From Melanocharis versteri (Eukaryota > Chordata > Aves > Passeriformes > Melanocharitidae): a stretch of DNA of 64,000 nucleotides. Positions 25,201 to 38,739 of the stretch are shown piece after piece (positions within the stretch are counted from its first letter, which is position 1; every line of letters starts with the position of its first letter). Both the position numbers and the translations under genes were made by a program. The notes under the pieces were generated by a model. That model was not told the origin of the DNA. It made no database searches and worked only from the letters and a program-made list of their open reading frames with translations. Location of the stretch: positions 124,001 through 188,000 of the forward strand of contig VZTG01006785.1 of the NCBI GenBank assembly GCA_013397845.1, in the 5' to 3' direction.

Positions 25201-28200
25201 CTTTTCCTCATAGAGAAATACATTTTCACTGCTAATACACACCAAAACTGCAATGTACTGGAGTATGGGTATCAGTCCAAAGCCCAGTGAAACCTTGAAA
25301 AGTTTCTGAACCACAGAAAAGGCAACTATGCAGTATTACACAGACATCCTCTATAAAGGATCTTAATTTGAAGACCCCTTATTGTGTTATAAATTAGTTT
25401 TATTTGTATAATATTTTCTCTTTTCAGATCTTTATAGTCCTATAATGAAGAAAAGTAGTTTAAGAAGGAAAATAAGACTACCTAATTCCTCATGAAACTG
25501 GTATTTTTAAAAAATTAAAACACCCTGAATTTTAAATTCTGGAAGTCATTAACTACAAGCATGAACTTATTAAGCTGCTTGTAAGTAACTAACATTCAAA
25601 ACAGCAGCACTGCAGGTTTTCCAATCCTAGACACTTTTCTCCCATCCTCCATAGCAGATTCACTAAAAATTCAAGATAATGATTACAAGTACCTAGATCT
25701 GTAACATACAGATCCATAGCAACGCTGAGGATCTCTTATGTTAATTTCTGTGCCCAGAGGCTTTTATTCAACACTGAATTTAAGAAGCCACTGTATCATT
25801 CCCATAACAAGATGATTATCCAGGAATTAAGACTAAGTAGAAAACTCTTTTCAAAACGTCAGTCTTCCAAGGCCTTTAGAAATCAAACAAAATTACCTAT
25901 GTGGCTTCCATCATCAGCTCTCAAAAGTTATATATCTGCACACATCCTGTTCTAAGAAGAAAGGGCAAAGTAACCATTAGGTTATAGCCTTTATTTATGA
26001 TTCTTTGTTAATGCAGTAGATAATATCCTTGGAATTACTGATGCTTAATAGGACATTTTAAAAGATTTCTTCTACTGTTGTTGCAGGCGAACAAACCAAG
26101 AGGACTACAACATCACTTACCAACAATCCATTAGTGTCCCCTCTCAAATTCTTCAGATATAAAGGTGAGAAATTTTTCCTCCTTATAGTGTCAAAACATA
26201 TTTGGATGTGTGCTGAGTGAGGTTTTAATGGTTTTAGAGAACAAAACTAGTAACATCTTAAATCTGTGTGACAATTCTCTGAGAGCAATCAACCTTCCCA
26301 TCTATTTCCAGAAGTCACAGAGGGAACCAGAGGTGTATTCCTTGAGGAGGAACAACTGTCATCCCTGGAATATGTTCCCGATGTGTCAAAGCATATCAAA
26401 GGAGAAAACACATGTAGTAGAAACGCAGAGTAGTGAATCCTTTCCCCACCTCACCACTGTACTAGTATGGAAGACAATATTCTCAGCAAAGAAGAGAAGC
26501 ATAACCTGTGAGTTGAGCCATGACTGATGCAGTGCTGCTGGCAGGCTGTCAGAGCATAAGTGGATTTCCCCAGTAAGATGCTGAGAGTAATCACAGAATA
26601 ATACTGCCTCTGTTTGAGGGAGCAGGGAACAAGATTTCTCCAGACTTTCAGACTTGGAAGAGCTGCTTGCACTACACATAGGATTTTCCCCTAAGTGACG
26701 ATGTAACAATGAAGATAACTGCTTGTTTGGTATTGCTGAGGAGAATGTAGACAAAAAGTGGCAACGACGACAGAGGTGTTATACATACAATAAATTTTCA
26801 GCATGAATGAATGGAAGGACCAGTTCCAGAAAGGGGTTCAATAACCCAGTTTTTACAAAAAAATGTTGATGGTACTGTTTCAGAACCATCATGATAGAAG
26901 ACAGCCGGCTCTGTGTGCAGAGCCTTCAATGTCTGTGTACTTGTGCTAACTGATACTACGGTGCACTCCAAGTGACAATAAGAAGTTATCCGTACCTGCA
27001 ACAAACTTGCTTCTGCATTTCCCTGAAAGACACAGTCTGTTCCTTACAATGGAAAGTACTCATTATCGTATCCTAACCTATATTCCTCTTCTGCACACAC
27101 TATCTTGAGTAAAGGGTTAAGATCCTTTTGCATGATCTGCATGTGAGAACTACTCAAGAATTAATGACTCAGTTTTAAGATGCCCACACAAATTTCATTT
27201 GCATTGCTGTTTCTTCACACAGCACAAACAGTCTAATATAACACTGCACAAAAAGGGTAAAAAGGAAAAAAAACCCTCAAAAAATAAAAATCCACTGAAA
27301 CACCATGAAAACTAGGCCACAGAACAATCTATTCATCTGGCCTGCATCACATACCAAATTCAAAAGAACAATTGGGTTAAATATCTGGATGTAGAAAGAA
27401 GAAAAAAAAGTCGAAGAACAACATGAAACATTTTCCTGTCATCATCAAAAAAGGTTTATTATCTGCCTTCCTACAGCACTTAAAAAAGTCTTAGGGCAAA
27501 TTATTTTAAACCTCAGCTTTAGAAAGCTAGATAGCCAGCAGCTTTTCTACTCCTTGATTCGGAAACAGCAAATTGAAAAACAGTACATATGTAATAGCTG
27601 ATACTTGTGTGGTTTAGAGGCAACCGTTATTACTAGTTAGACAAATACCCTGCACACTCCCTGGTCATGTCAGTGCTGCTATAACCATATGGTGTTCTGA
27701 AACCTGAGAGATTGTTCAACAGCATATAAATAAGTGTCAGAAAGAAAAGAACAAGTTTTTTTGTTTTGTTTTTTTCTCCCAGTTGAGCACCAACAATAGC
27801 GTTCTGCAACAAACCATTATTAGCACTGATGTTACAGTAAAGGTCTACTAGTGTGGCAGGAGTAGAAGAAGAAAGGAAGAGAACAAGGAGACAAACACCA
27901 GTCACTTAGCAAAGAGCAGGACGAGAATATCAGACACGCTATGGACAGGAGTGTCACGCACTGCCAGATGTATTGAGGAAGGCAGTTGCTCACCATTGCT
28001 GCCAATAATGGAACACGAAGCATTGGGGTAGTCTGAATACCAGAAGCTCAGTACTAATGGAAAGTTGAAAAATAGGTAGTACTTCTTTTAAGTAAAAATT
28101 ATTGGTTTTTGCAGTAAGAAGGTTTTGGAGCTAAAAATTGAAATGTGCAAACACTGTAAGAATCAAGAACTTCTTGGTATACAGAACTAAAATATTACAA

Positions 28201-28239
28201 TATTTATACTGTGACCACAGGAAAAAGGTGTTAAAATTT

Positions 28240-28247
28240 TTACTTAC
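28240..28247 (-). other. FARS2: FARS2 5' splice site (donor)
   Basis: On the minus strand the exon ends in ccaaa and the intron starts gtaagtaa, near-perfect complementarity to U1 snRNA. The Lys codon is split 2+1, so the next exon must begin with a purine that completes AAR. Confidence 0.93.
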
Positions 28248-28399
28248 TTTGGATGGGCAAATTCATCCAGTAGGACAACCTTTTCAATCAAGTCTCCACC
28301 AATGGTTCGAACCAAATCATAGAAATCATTCTGCGAGTATGTCTCAGAAGGCAGCCAAAAGGAGATGTCATTGATCAAAGGCGGATATCTGCTGAGTGG
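28248..28399 (-). CDS. FARS2: FARS2 internal exon, start of FDX-ACB domain
   Basis: This FARS2 exon is 152 nt: 50 codons plus two bases of a split Lys codon. It begins in phase 0 with PLSRYPPLINDISFWLP and continues through NDFYDLVRTIGGDLIEK to DEFAHPK. This matches the start of the C-terminal ferredoxin-fold anticodon-binding domain (FDX-ACB), about residues 356-406 of human FARS2. That domain contacts the tRNA anticodon. The acceptor is a pyrimidine-rich tract ending ttttag, and the donor gtaagta is close to consensus. The reading frame continues directly from the exon at 46932-47092. The remaining 45 or so residues, ending in the conserved VEGRF, should be on one more exon further left. 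I searched by eye for reverse complements of its conserved words and did not find it in 1-28247. Confidence 0.97.
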
Positions 28400-28425
28400 C
28401 TAAAAGAAATTAAAAAACATACCTT
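28400..28425 (-). other. FARS2: FARS2 3' splice site (acceptor)
   Basis: On the minus strand the sequence reads atgttttttaatttctttta then g, a strong polypyrimidine tract with AG at 28401-28400, directly followed by the Pro-Leu-Ser codons. Confidence 0.92.
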
Positions 28426-30158
28426 TATACGTGCCTGGACTTGATAAGTTTATCTACAAGTGTTCTGAACCTACATGACACACAAAGTACACAGTTTAGA
28501 GGCTTTCTGAAATGCTTTTTGAAGTGCAAACTGACCTCATAAACAACTGAGATGGAAGATTTTATACTAGGAAATGTCTTCTAAAGATCCCCTCATAACA
28601 ACTTTGATTTATCCCTTCAGAAGAAAAGAATTGTTTTGTTTGCTAAAATCAGTGTTTATGACCTTGAACACACTTTTGCATCAGAGCTGTTTAAAAGGAA
28701 GAGATAATGTAAGGCTATTTTTCACTGGGCAGAATTGCACTTTTTAAAAGCTTTTTTCAGACTTTTTGCAGATTCAAAAGTTCTTATCACATTCAGGTAT
28801 AAAATTTGTATTATTTTATAGGATTCTTATATTACACAGCATAATTATTATTTTTACTGTGGCATTTTTAACAAAGTCTTATAAATAGGCACCTTCTTAT
28901 TAAAATATTATAATAAGAAACACACTTTGGCTTAAAAATAGGGATCCGTTCACTTTCCGCTGGTTTTTATAGACATCTAAACATCTACAACAACAAAAAA
29001 GGTATGGCTGTTAACATACGCATTCATTCCACAAGTACCACATCAGGCTTTTAAACACAAAGGGGCATCTTTGCTGCAGACATAAAGACCTCATCTTGTG
29101 GGCAGACAGTGTAACTTGTTATTTGTAAGAACAGGAAGAGAAAGAGAAACAAAACCAGACAATTAGCTTTTCAGTTTTGATGAAACTTCCCCGGCCTCAG
29201 TGGGTTCTAGATCACACCTTTGGTGAGATGTTTCTTCCTTTGATAAAAAGAAAATGGTAATGCTCTCCTTTCATGACCTCTAGGTTATACAGTATCTTAC
29301 TTCCACCTTACATTAATTTCTTGCAGTTGAAAAAAGTACTTTTGCACAAGATTGCTGGAGTCTGCAGGAGAAAACATCCATTTTATTATTTTGTTTATAT
29401 GTACAAGAGATCCCATGTGTCTATACAATATAATATCTCACTCAAAATTGTATTCCATGGCTGGGAATGTTTTATGATGGAGCAGTGGAAACTTAAGTGA
29501 GTACCTGCTAAAGCAATAAACCCGTTAATAAGGCAAGTTTACAGCATTCTGATTTACTCAAATACTGTTCTGTAGAGTGTAAACTCATCAATAAATATCT
29601 GATAAGGAATACAGTGCAAGTTTTAAATTAATAACCCCCCAGCAAATAAAACTGTGAATCTCAAATGATTATTGAACTTGTTAAAGGAATAAACTTGTCA
29701 AATGAATTCATATCCTGTACATCAAATTAAAAAAAGGAAACTTGCACAACAAATACATTGCAAAAGAGCTTTTGATAAAACACTAATGAATGAAATGCAA
29801 ATGTCTCTGCTATATGAAAGTCACAGTTGCAAATGCTGGAGATGCTCCTCGGACAACAACCTGATACAGGTGTTAGTGTAAATAAAGTTATAATCCTGCA
29901 GTAGACCCCTTTATTCTCACCTCATCCCTATCTACCACTTTATTTACCACTGCTATAGTTCAGGAATATACTGAACACCCTCCAAAGCTTGGCAGGACTA
30001 ATACAAAACTCACTGAACTCACAGCTCAAGGCATTTAATGATTCAACCAGAAGATGTGGCTCATGAACCTAAGCACAACCAGGCACCTACTTTCATTCAC
30101 ACAGGTACAAGGACAATAAAGAAAAGGAATTACATGTTCAGGTAATTCAGAAATGTCC

Positions 30159-30600
30159 TGTGCTGGTTTTGGCAAGAATTAATTGTCTTCACAGGGGCTA
30201 GCACGGGGCTGTGTTTTGGATTTGTGCTGAACACAAGGTTGATAACATAGAGATGTTTTTGTAATTGCTGGGCAGTATTTGCACAGAGCCAAAGCCTTTT
30301 CTGCTTTTTGTGCTGCCACACTGGCAAGAAAGCTGGGAGTGCTTGAGAAGCTGGGAGCAGACACAGCTGGGACAGGTGACCTCAAATGACCAAAGGGATA
30401 TTCCAGACCATATGGCATTCTGCTCAGTATATAAAGTGGGAGGAAGAAGGAGGAAGGGGGGGATGTTGGGAGTGATGCTGTTTGTTTTCCCAGGTAGCCA
30501 TTACATGTGATGGGGCCCTGCTCTCCTGGAGATGGCTGAACACCTGCCTGCCCATGGGAAGCAGGGAATTAATTTCTCATGTGTGCAGCTTTTTCTCTCT
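30159..30600 (+). mobile_element. ERVL-type LTR, 5' part
   Basis: The stretch starts tgtgctggttttggc and continues with ggggctgtgttttggatttg, tgctgaacacaaggttgata, tgaccaaagggatattccag and atggctgaacacctgcctgc, the order of a widespread avian ERVL LTR. A TATA box tatataaag lies at 30428-30436, followed by a purine-rich tract and the start of the R region. The 3' portion, with the polyadenylation signal and the CA terminus, is absent, so the copy is truncated. The five bases before it (tgtcc) would be the left target-site copy; no right copy can be checked. It points plus, antisense to FARS2. Confidence 0.87.
30428..30436 (+). promoter_or_regulatory. LTR TATA box
   Basis: The motif tatataaag sits about 270 bp into the ERVL-type LTR, at the place where this family has its core promoter. 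It could still drive an antisense transcript within FARS2; whether it does is unknown. Confidence 0.6.
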
Positions 30601-33469
30601 GGTGTCACAAACCTGGATATAGAATTGTTGTAATTTTGTGTGTGTATGCTTGTGTGGGTTACAAAGACTGGAAGGACAAATGCTTAAAACATAACATAAG
30701 CGTAACTTTTTATTATTAGCTACTAACCTTTTCTCAGAGCCTTGTAATACAGAAAAATCTTTTATGGTAAAAGGCAAGGCAATAATCCCGTATTATATTG
30801 TCCCTTCACCACCTGGCTGCAGTCAATATCATTGCAGTAAGTCTTATATCAACACTAAAGTTAGTATAAGGATAAAATTCCTAGTTCTCAAATGTATCGA
30901 TCTGTTTGTTGTAGAGCTACATGAGCCACATAATAGTTTATTAGCTACACCTAAAATGCGAATAGGCTACTAAAGAATCTCCAATTGGCAAGCCAAAATG
31001 AAGTTCCTAAATTCGTATTCAGGCACTCCAGCAAATACATACTGTGGTCCAATTTGCCATCCCTTTGCCATTCTTTGACCCATTCTAAACTCTCCGGCTC
31101 TTTAACAGCAGACTGGTCTGAACTCCATTGACTTTGATCCTTTTTCACGTTCAAGGCAAATGCCAAACCTGGAGACCATTTCCTTATGAATTTACAGACA
31201 TTTCAAAGGCTCCCCTTGAGAGAAACGTGTTCTTCCCACTAAATCTTCTACCCTGATGTCACCTCCAGCCACCACTTCCAGCTACATTCTCTTCATGGCT
31301 TAGGAGTCCTCCAGCACAATGCTTGGAGAAGCTACCAGGACACATCTGGTTCTGCAGGCTGTGTGTTGCCTGAACCCCAGCACGCTACCCAAGCCTGGAA
31401 GCCCTCCTGTTCCTGCTTCCACTCCCTGATCACCCCCTTAGGTTTTTGAGGAACTGGAAAGAGGTTTAGGAAATGGTAGAACTGATCCTACCTGCAGAGT
31501 GCTGCTGCAGGGCACTGGCCAAGTGTGTCAGTAAGCACTGCTGATGCACAGACATCCCTGCACCCCTTCTTTTGGTTCCATCAGAGCTTTGCCACCACAG
31601 TGCTACTTTAAATGTTCTGTCTACTTTCCATTTCAAACACTTCAGCGTACTCTCTTTGACGTTTTTCAACAGCCTCAAAAAACAAGTGCTTTCCCAGAAA
31701 TTACACTATAGGACTCCACAGAACCAACCCATCTTGTAGGAAATATTGCAAATAATGACATCACATTTTTCAATCACCCAAGGTGAAAGCATTTAGGAGT
31801 GCTGAATTACTACAATCTTTTTAAACAATAAAATGGAAGTTTATGGTGATCCACCCTCAGTGATACACGTTTACTAGTCATTAGTCAAAGTTCTTTCTCT
31901 GACTAATAAATAAGCCAAGTACTTCCTAAAACTGCAAGCTTTTCCCTCTCAGGATGCCAATTTTAGTATAGAAATGGGTAGCTGGACACCAGTGCTATAA
32001 ACTGCTCTGCCAGCCTGCCTTGCCCCTGCCTAGATGTACCCGAGGAGTGCACCACTAAAAACACAGGGCTGTTACTCTTTCATATGGGTTTGTGATAGTT
32101 CAGGGCATTTCTCATCCCCACCTCTCTGCTCTGCCTTTCTGTCTGAGATTACTGCCCCTGCAGCAGCTGATAAAACAAACATGCCTGTTCCTCCACCACT
32201 GCAGTTCACAGCCTGCTGTAGCCAGGTGAAAATTGCTCCTCTCACTGGCTCATGCTAATATGTGCGGGATGAAGAACTGCAGCAGCTCAAGTCATTGAGG
32301 GACAGCTGTCTTAAGCAGCAACAGGATCCACCAGAACTCATTTATCAGCATAAAATAGCAGATACTTGGGCTCTGCATATGTTGCCACACCGGGGCACTA
32401 CTCTGGATGCTTTGGCAGCAGGAATCCAGTGGTTACCATAAGAGTGGTATCTGTTCATCCACATATGGCAAAGGATCATCAGCTAGGCTGGATCCAGATA
32501 CCTCACAGCTGTAGAGGAGAGAAACCTCCTCTGAGAGCAGAACCTCCCAATCCGCAGTAAAAACAGCTAGGGATAATGCACAGCCAGTGCCAGCGAATAA
32601 CCCACACAGGGCCATGAGGTGTCTTTAGCCTAGAGCCCCAAAAAACAGGATGGACACCAGCACTTTCCACAAATACTTGTCATTAGGAAAAAAAGCCATT
32701 TTTCCCCCGACGCAGTAACCATGGGTGCAATATGGCAAGGGGACAGGAGAAGTTTTGTGCTGTGGCTGCTCACTGCATTCCTTCCCTGCTGCCAGCTGCA
32801 GATGGGACAAAACAAACGAGTGACAAACACAGCAGAGGAAAAAGCTGTATTTGTATTTTGACAGTGGCGATACAAATGCAAGGCTAACGACGACACGTAC
32901 CAGAAACTGGGTTAGCAACTCCACGGCAGCCAAGCTATTAAGTCAGCCATGCTTTACTGCCATCACCAGTCTAAGTCAGAAAAACATGAGACTTAGCAGC
33001 ATAGTGGCTGCTAAGCTTTAACAGTCCTGCAGTGCCCATGTTTTGGAGAAATATCTACATAAACTATATAGTTTTAACGCAGCATCATATTCTCATCAAA
33101 ATGAAAACTACAGTCCTGTAATAACTGAGCCTTTCTTAATATATTCCATGGTGAAACTATATTAATTCCGTGTTATCATACGAAATTTAAACACGTAACA
33201 GGCATGAAATTCAAATTTGCAAATTTACAGCAGTAACTTACCCTCCTTGCACATAATGAAGTTTCCTGTATTAGTGTGTATGCTTCTAGATTTACGCTTC
33301 CGTATTTATGACCAGTGTAGACAAATTACAGTTGCTGCAGGGAATATAACTTTAAATTTCTTGGCTGCCATGGCTTAAAATTCAGTCGCAATGTTCCTCA
33401 TCATTATAAGTTTTCTACCCCCCTTACCAAATTGATTTTTTCCTTAGTTATATATAGTAAGTTCTATAT

Positions 33470-33535
33470 ATTCATGCATGTATACACGCACATACACACA
33501 CATATACATTTTTATGTGTAAACACATACACACAT
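33470..33535. repeat. CA/TA-rich simple repeat
   Basis: This is an imperfect alternating purine-pyrimidine tract (tgcatgtatacacgcacata, cacacacatatacattttta, aacacatacacacatc). It is an interrupted microsatellite. Confidence 0.8.
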
Positions 33536-33854
33536 CTTCAAAGGAGGAAATGTAAATTTCAACAGACAACTACCATAAAGTCCGATAAGCAGATATAAAA
33601 TATGTTCTGGGATTAAGCTCTTAAAGCCAAAGCAAATGGACTAGTCTGGGATCAATGCACTGCCCTGTCCTCCTGCAAGGAGTGGCAGAAGCGTGTCAGC
33701 CTCCACGGACGCTCTGAGCTTTTCGGCAAATGAACACAGAAGTATGATCAGCCCTTTTTGGACACCAACCTGCTCACCCCAACAGAGTTCTTAACTTTGA
33801 AAAGCTCACATACAGGTACAGGGAACACCATATGTTCATGGGAACATCAAGTGC

Positions 33855-34052
33855 TCCACGGAATTTGGGCTCGCTGCTTCTACATGGACCATTCTGAGTG
33901 GAAGAAGTTTTCTTTGTACATGGAGAAATTTAAGAACAATCTGGATGCAGTCCTGTCCCATGTGCTCTGGGACGACACTGTTTGAGCAGGGAGGCTGGAT
34001 CAGACAACCTGCTGTGGTGCCTTCCAACCTGACCCATCCTGTGATTCTACAT
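33855..34052 (+). repeat. CR1 LINE 3' end
   Basis: Sense CR1 words: gaacaatctggatgcagtcc, catgtgctctgggacgac, tttgagcagggaggctggat, cagacaacctgctgtggtgc and cttccaacctgacccatcct, ending in gtgattct, the CR1 octamer tail. The element is 5' truncated. Confidence 0.85.
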
Positions 34053-36744
34053 CCAGGTTGAACAGGAAGGTGCCATGCAGCACAGACTTTCCAGCTAAGT
34101 CTCAGCCTTCAATGTGAGATGACACAAATCTGTGGACCAGGTCCCTCTCTGCTGTGCAGTGCATGTCACCATGAGAGCTCTGTCCCCTTCCCACCTAAAC
34201 TATGCCCTATGGGGTCTTGTTGGAGGTAACAATTTCTTTCTTGAGTCTCATTCCAGGTTCCCTGAAGGTGCAAAGCAAAAAAAGAGTTTAATTGCTTATA
34301 TTCTGCCTAAGCAGTCACCAAACAGCTCTCCATATCATCCCACTCAGTCACCTTTTCAATGCCAATCAAGCACTTTCGATCAGGAAAACCCCCTGAAGAC
34401 ATAAAATAAATGCACACACATGTGCACATGCACAGGAACAAGTGCAACCTTTCTTGCATGCTAAAAGTGACAGCTTATATAGAGGAACCTGCCTGACAAA
34501 GGAAAGTCGATACCTAATATGACACTGAAAAAACTAAGATGTGTAACAGCCAGTGAAGAGGTTAAACACCGTTGATAAGCTGCTCCACCCTTTCCAAGCA
34601 GCCGGAAGGATGCACCAGAGGACTGGTGCTGTGGCAGAATGAGTGAGCAGAATGCTTGCCTTTACACACATTCACCCAAAAGTAATGCTGATTACTAAAC
34701 CTCTGTAGTCCCACTGGAAAGGGACACTGTGTTCTTACAACATTTTATTACAATGCAATAACTTTATTTTAAAGTCAAGCTTGTTTAAATTTGTAATGAA
34801 AAATGCGTGAAGTTTAAAGTCACAACATACTTCTCTGAGTGCAAATATGCATTTTAAACTGACCTGTGGTCAGAAAGCCAAGAAATAAGGCATGGCTTTT
34901 GAGAAGCTTTCGAGACACAAAAGATCACTTCTATTGCCACTGAAAGGGTTATGATTCTATACGATTGGTAAGGAATTGAAAAGAAAGTCACGAAAGACAT
35001 AAAGAAGATGAAAGTATTGACCTAATCCTATTAAAAGCAAGGATGTTACAGTGTACACAACACTGAGATATTCCCAGATACCTGTTCCCTTGGGCATTTG
35101 GATATGCCTTGCTTCTTGTGATCTGATTATAAAAACCACCAAAGGATAAGTACAAATTATTCCTAAATACCAGTGATGGACTCCATGCTCTGTGCTTAAT
35201 GAGGCAAAAATGACTTCTCATTTCCACAGAACAGAGTAGGATTCACAGGGAGAATCACCAAAAGGGATGGCTCTCTACTACTCACTCCCACATCTCAGCC
35301 CCTTACGAACCCCTTTTGAAAGTATCAGGGTGAAGAAGCAATTAGCCTGACATTTTCCTACAGCAGTTCTATACTCACTGTGGAAAAAAATGCATTTTCC
35401 TCAAGCTTCTTTCCTAGCCTCCTAGCTGATGGCCTACTGAGCTAGTTGGTTTCATGGTGCTACTCTTCTCCCATTTCAGTCACAGATATATCACTGCAAA
35501 ACAACTAAAAACCAAGAAATGCTTTTTCTGTTATCACTTTTCCATTTGAGCAGTTGCTACCACAGAACTGATGTGACACCAAGTGGAACTGATGGAACAA
35601 TCCCTACTATGCTGTGATGTCTTTGATAGAAAATGAGCAAGCTTCTATACCGGGAAAGGAATCCAGTGATTTGGAATGACCAAAATGTACAGTGGATTCC
35701 CACACCAAACCTAGTAATTAACACTTATGACTGCCTTTTGCACAGGCTGTCCAAATTCTGTCTGTCCTTCCTACTCAAATATCCCACCCCTGGAAAAGGG
35801 TAAAAAGAAGAGGAGACACAAACCTCAGAAAACAAACTGTCAACAAATAAAAAAAACATATGTGTCCTGCACTTTTCTAAAAAATACCTACCATGCCTGC
35901 AAGGAACAGGTAATAGCTGGTGTAAGTCAGCAGAAACCCGACTTCTCAGCAGATACAAAGAATTTTCTCTTCAGCAGTGCTGAGCAACTGCAGAAGGCTT
36001 TGGTTGCTGCAGGCATTTGATGTTTGCCATACCCAGAACTCAGGTTTCCTCCTTTCTGATGGTTTGGTTTGTGTATTTTTTCTCATTATGCTTAATATAA
36101 TGCTGAGATAAATAGCTCAGTGGAGTAAAATACTGCACCCATCAACAATTCATATAAAAGAGTTATATCTAAATAAAAAAGGCAAGTATTTGGAAAGAGT
36201 CTGCAGCAATATAAAGATGTATTTCTTCCAAATACATAGCGTAACAATGGAAACAAAGTGCACCCAATATTTTATTTTGGCTTAGATGAAAAACCTCATA
36301 TAAACCACTGTTGATTGTTTTTCCTTTTCTGCTAATTAAATGCACCATTCCAGAGAGTTACTGTTTAAATTGCAGAATCTCCAGAACACTTGAATGTGAC
36401 TTACACCAAAATAAGCTGGCATTGTGAATCTTACAGGCACATGCAACACCTGAAAAAGTCCTTCTTCCCACCTAACAACCTATACTTCTTTTTTCTCTCT
36501 CCTTCCTGAAAAGCATAGAGATTTCCAACACAACAGCAATGACGCTTCATATTTCTTGGCCATAGCTTCACATAACGCCCTGGACACTGCTATGCTACGA
36601 AGAAATTATTTTTCTACACTTCCCAGAGCTCATCTGTATCATCTCACCATGCACAGAAGTTTACCCAGGCAGGTTACTAGTAATTTTGAAATATTCTTAT
36701 GATTTCCAGTACCACTGATATAACTGGGTTTCCTTCTTGACTTG

Positions 36745-36945
36745 GGAAAACTGCCCAAGCAGCAATGGAAGAGGCTGCCCAGGGAAATGGTGAAATAGCT
36801 GTCCCTGGAAGTGTTCAAAAGGTGAGTGCATGTGCACCTGGGGACACGGCTTAGTGGTGAATATGGTGGTGGTAGGGTAACAGTGGACTTGGTGATTTAA
36901 GAGGTCTTTTCCAGCCTTAAGGATTATATGATTCTATGACTCTTG
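36745..36945 (+). repeat. CR1 LINE 3' end
   Basis: Sense CR1: gaagaggctgcccaggg, aaatggtgaaatagctgtcc, ctggaagtgttcaaaagg and ggtcttttccagccttaagg, ending atgattctatgac, the (ATTCTATG)-like tail. The middle has a subfamily-specific stretch ('gggacacggcttagtggtga'). Confidence 0.88.
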
Positions 36946-38739
36946 GCAAAATCAATTATTTTTAGTTTCCAGAGCAGCTAACTTCACTTTTACCCCCCAC
37001 TTAAGTACTAAATTCATACAAATTACAACCTCTAAAGTTCAAAACTCATACTAAAACACCAAGGTAGTGTAGCAAGCTAAAACTTTAAAGTACAGTAGGT
37101 AAGCTAGTGAGAAACAGAAATAAAAGGCTCTACTTATTTGTCCAATACTAAGAAGAGAGACAAAAGCCTTTAATTTTTTTCTCTCAGACAGACTCCAAGC
37201 ATTCCTAAAGCTATACTCTTGTTAAAGAGTAACAACACTTAGAAAACTACAGAGAAGCCCAAAGCTGAGAACAGACCAAGCACAAAAAGGCACATAAACT
37301 ACACTAAACATTTCAGTATGCAATGACAAAATGTAAAGAACACTTAAATCTCTACAAGCAGAATCTTGGTGCAGAACAGGTATTTCTTTAATGCCTTTCC
37401 TTATTTTACAAGAATCAGAAAATAGGTCCACTCTTTCTAATTTAGAAGAACAGGTTACATGTGGGAATAATTATGCAAATTGGATTTAACACTCGTGCAC
37501 AGGCAGGAGGATGTAAGCAATCCTCAAAAGAGGGGATTTCTTCCCATTATTAATTTTTCTAAAACTGCGAAGCCAAATTCTCTGCAGCACATGCACCCCA
37601 AAGCATTACTTACTTGCCACATTTTCGTTTAGGCTGTCACTGCAGTGGTTCACGTGTCTCTCACATTAGCAAGATGAAGGAAATTGAGGATGGGTATGAT
37701 AAGAATAACACAGTTCTTCCCAACTGTGCCTTCTGTTGTTTGGCTATTCTCTGTAGCCTAATTCATATTCTGATCAGAGAAGTGGTAGCTGAAAATCAGG
37801 GTTTTTTATTAACACCATGTACTTCAAAAGGTGCTTATGTTCATGCATACACACACACAGAGATTGTTCTCCCCAGCCCTCACTTCCTAGGGACACTCCA
37901 CAGCTCAGCTGCAATGTCTAATCATGCTACAGATGATGACTCTGGAGGTTTAGGCATGATTTTAAAGATCACTTTATCAAAAGCTCTTTGCAAGGTGTAT
38001 TTTCTACATGTAAAACACTGGCACTAACGTTAAAAGAACTATCAAATAAACTCCTGTATGACAACCCCCATCTTTTTAGCTAACTCTGGAAAAATGAATA
38101 AGAGCTTATTTCCTACTGGTTTTGAGATATCTTTCTTCATTTTTCTTTTTTTCCCTTATATTTCTGTGGTTGTGTGTGCACACTAATACATAGAAGACAC
38201 ATACACAGAGTGTGCTTGGACACATTTTAAACAGAAGCTTATTCTTACAATGTGTAATGTATACTCACAAAGATGTATTTAATGCTGCTACAGGCATGCA
38301 CATATTCAGATTGTGGTCATTACCTAGGACTGCCAGCCAGAAACCAGGGTCCCATTAGGTAGACAGAGCACAAAATGCTAAATCCTGTCCTGGAGAACTT
38401 TCCACCCTAAGGTAGTTTGGAGAAGACATGCTGAGGCAGGAGGTACAAGACAACTACAGTTGTAAACAGCATGGAAAACAGAATTATTGAGTCACTTCTC
38501 AGGTCACTTTCTCAAAGACTAAAGCCAAGATATTTCCTGTGCCATCCTCCTAACCAGAATTCTATTACTCACAGTGTAATTAAACCAATATTGGAAAAAC
38601 ATTGGAAATGTGTAAGGCTTACACTCCTTACGAGCTACATACTTTTGTAGATAACAAACTGAAAGCTCTGAACATATGTGGATTCCTGTCAAAACCACCA
38701 GCAGCTGGTTCTCATAGCTTCACACAACCTATGTGAAAT

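Larger units (their letters stand above)
1..28247 (-). other. FARS2: FARS2 last intron (incomplete)
   Basis: Everything left of the donor at 28247 is taken as intron, because the terminal FARS2 exon was not found. It contains the CpG cluster, CR1 pieces and LTRs listed separately. Stretches 1-2100, 2740-5200, 7110-9430, 9990-12365, 13455-15385, 16480-20770 and 22250-28247 show only AT-rich unique-looking sequence with chance open frames. I see no splice-bounded coding exon in them. A terminal exon divergent from human, or a gene with few conserved words, could have escaped an eye search. Confidence 0.8.

Noticed and set aside
26695..26725. Minus-strand Leu-His-Cys-Tyr word as part of the terminal FARS2 exon (SHCYRI)
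   Set aside because: The following residues do not match YRHMER and a stop is close by; a chance four-residue match.
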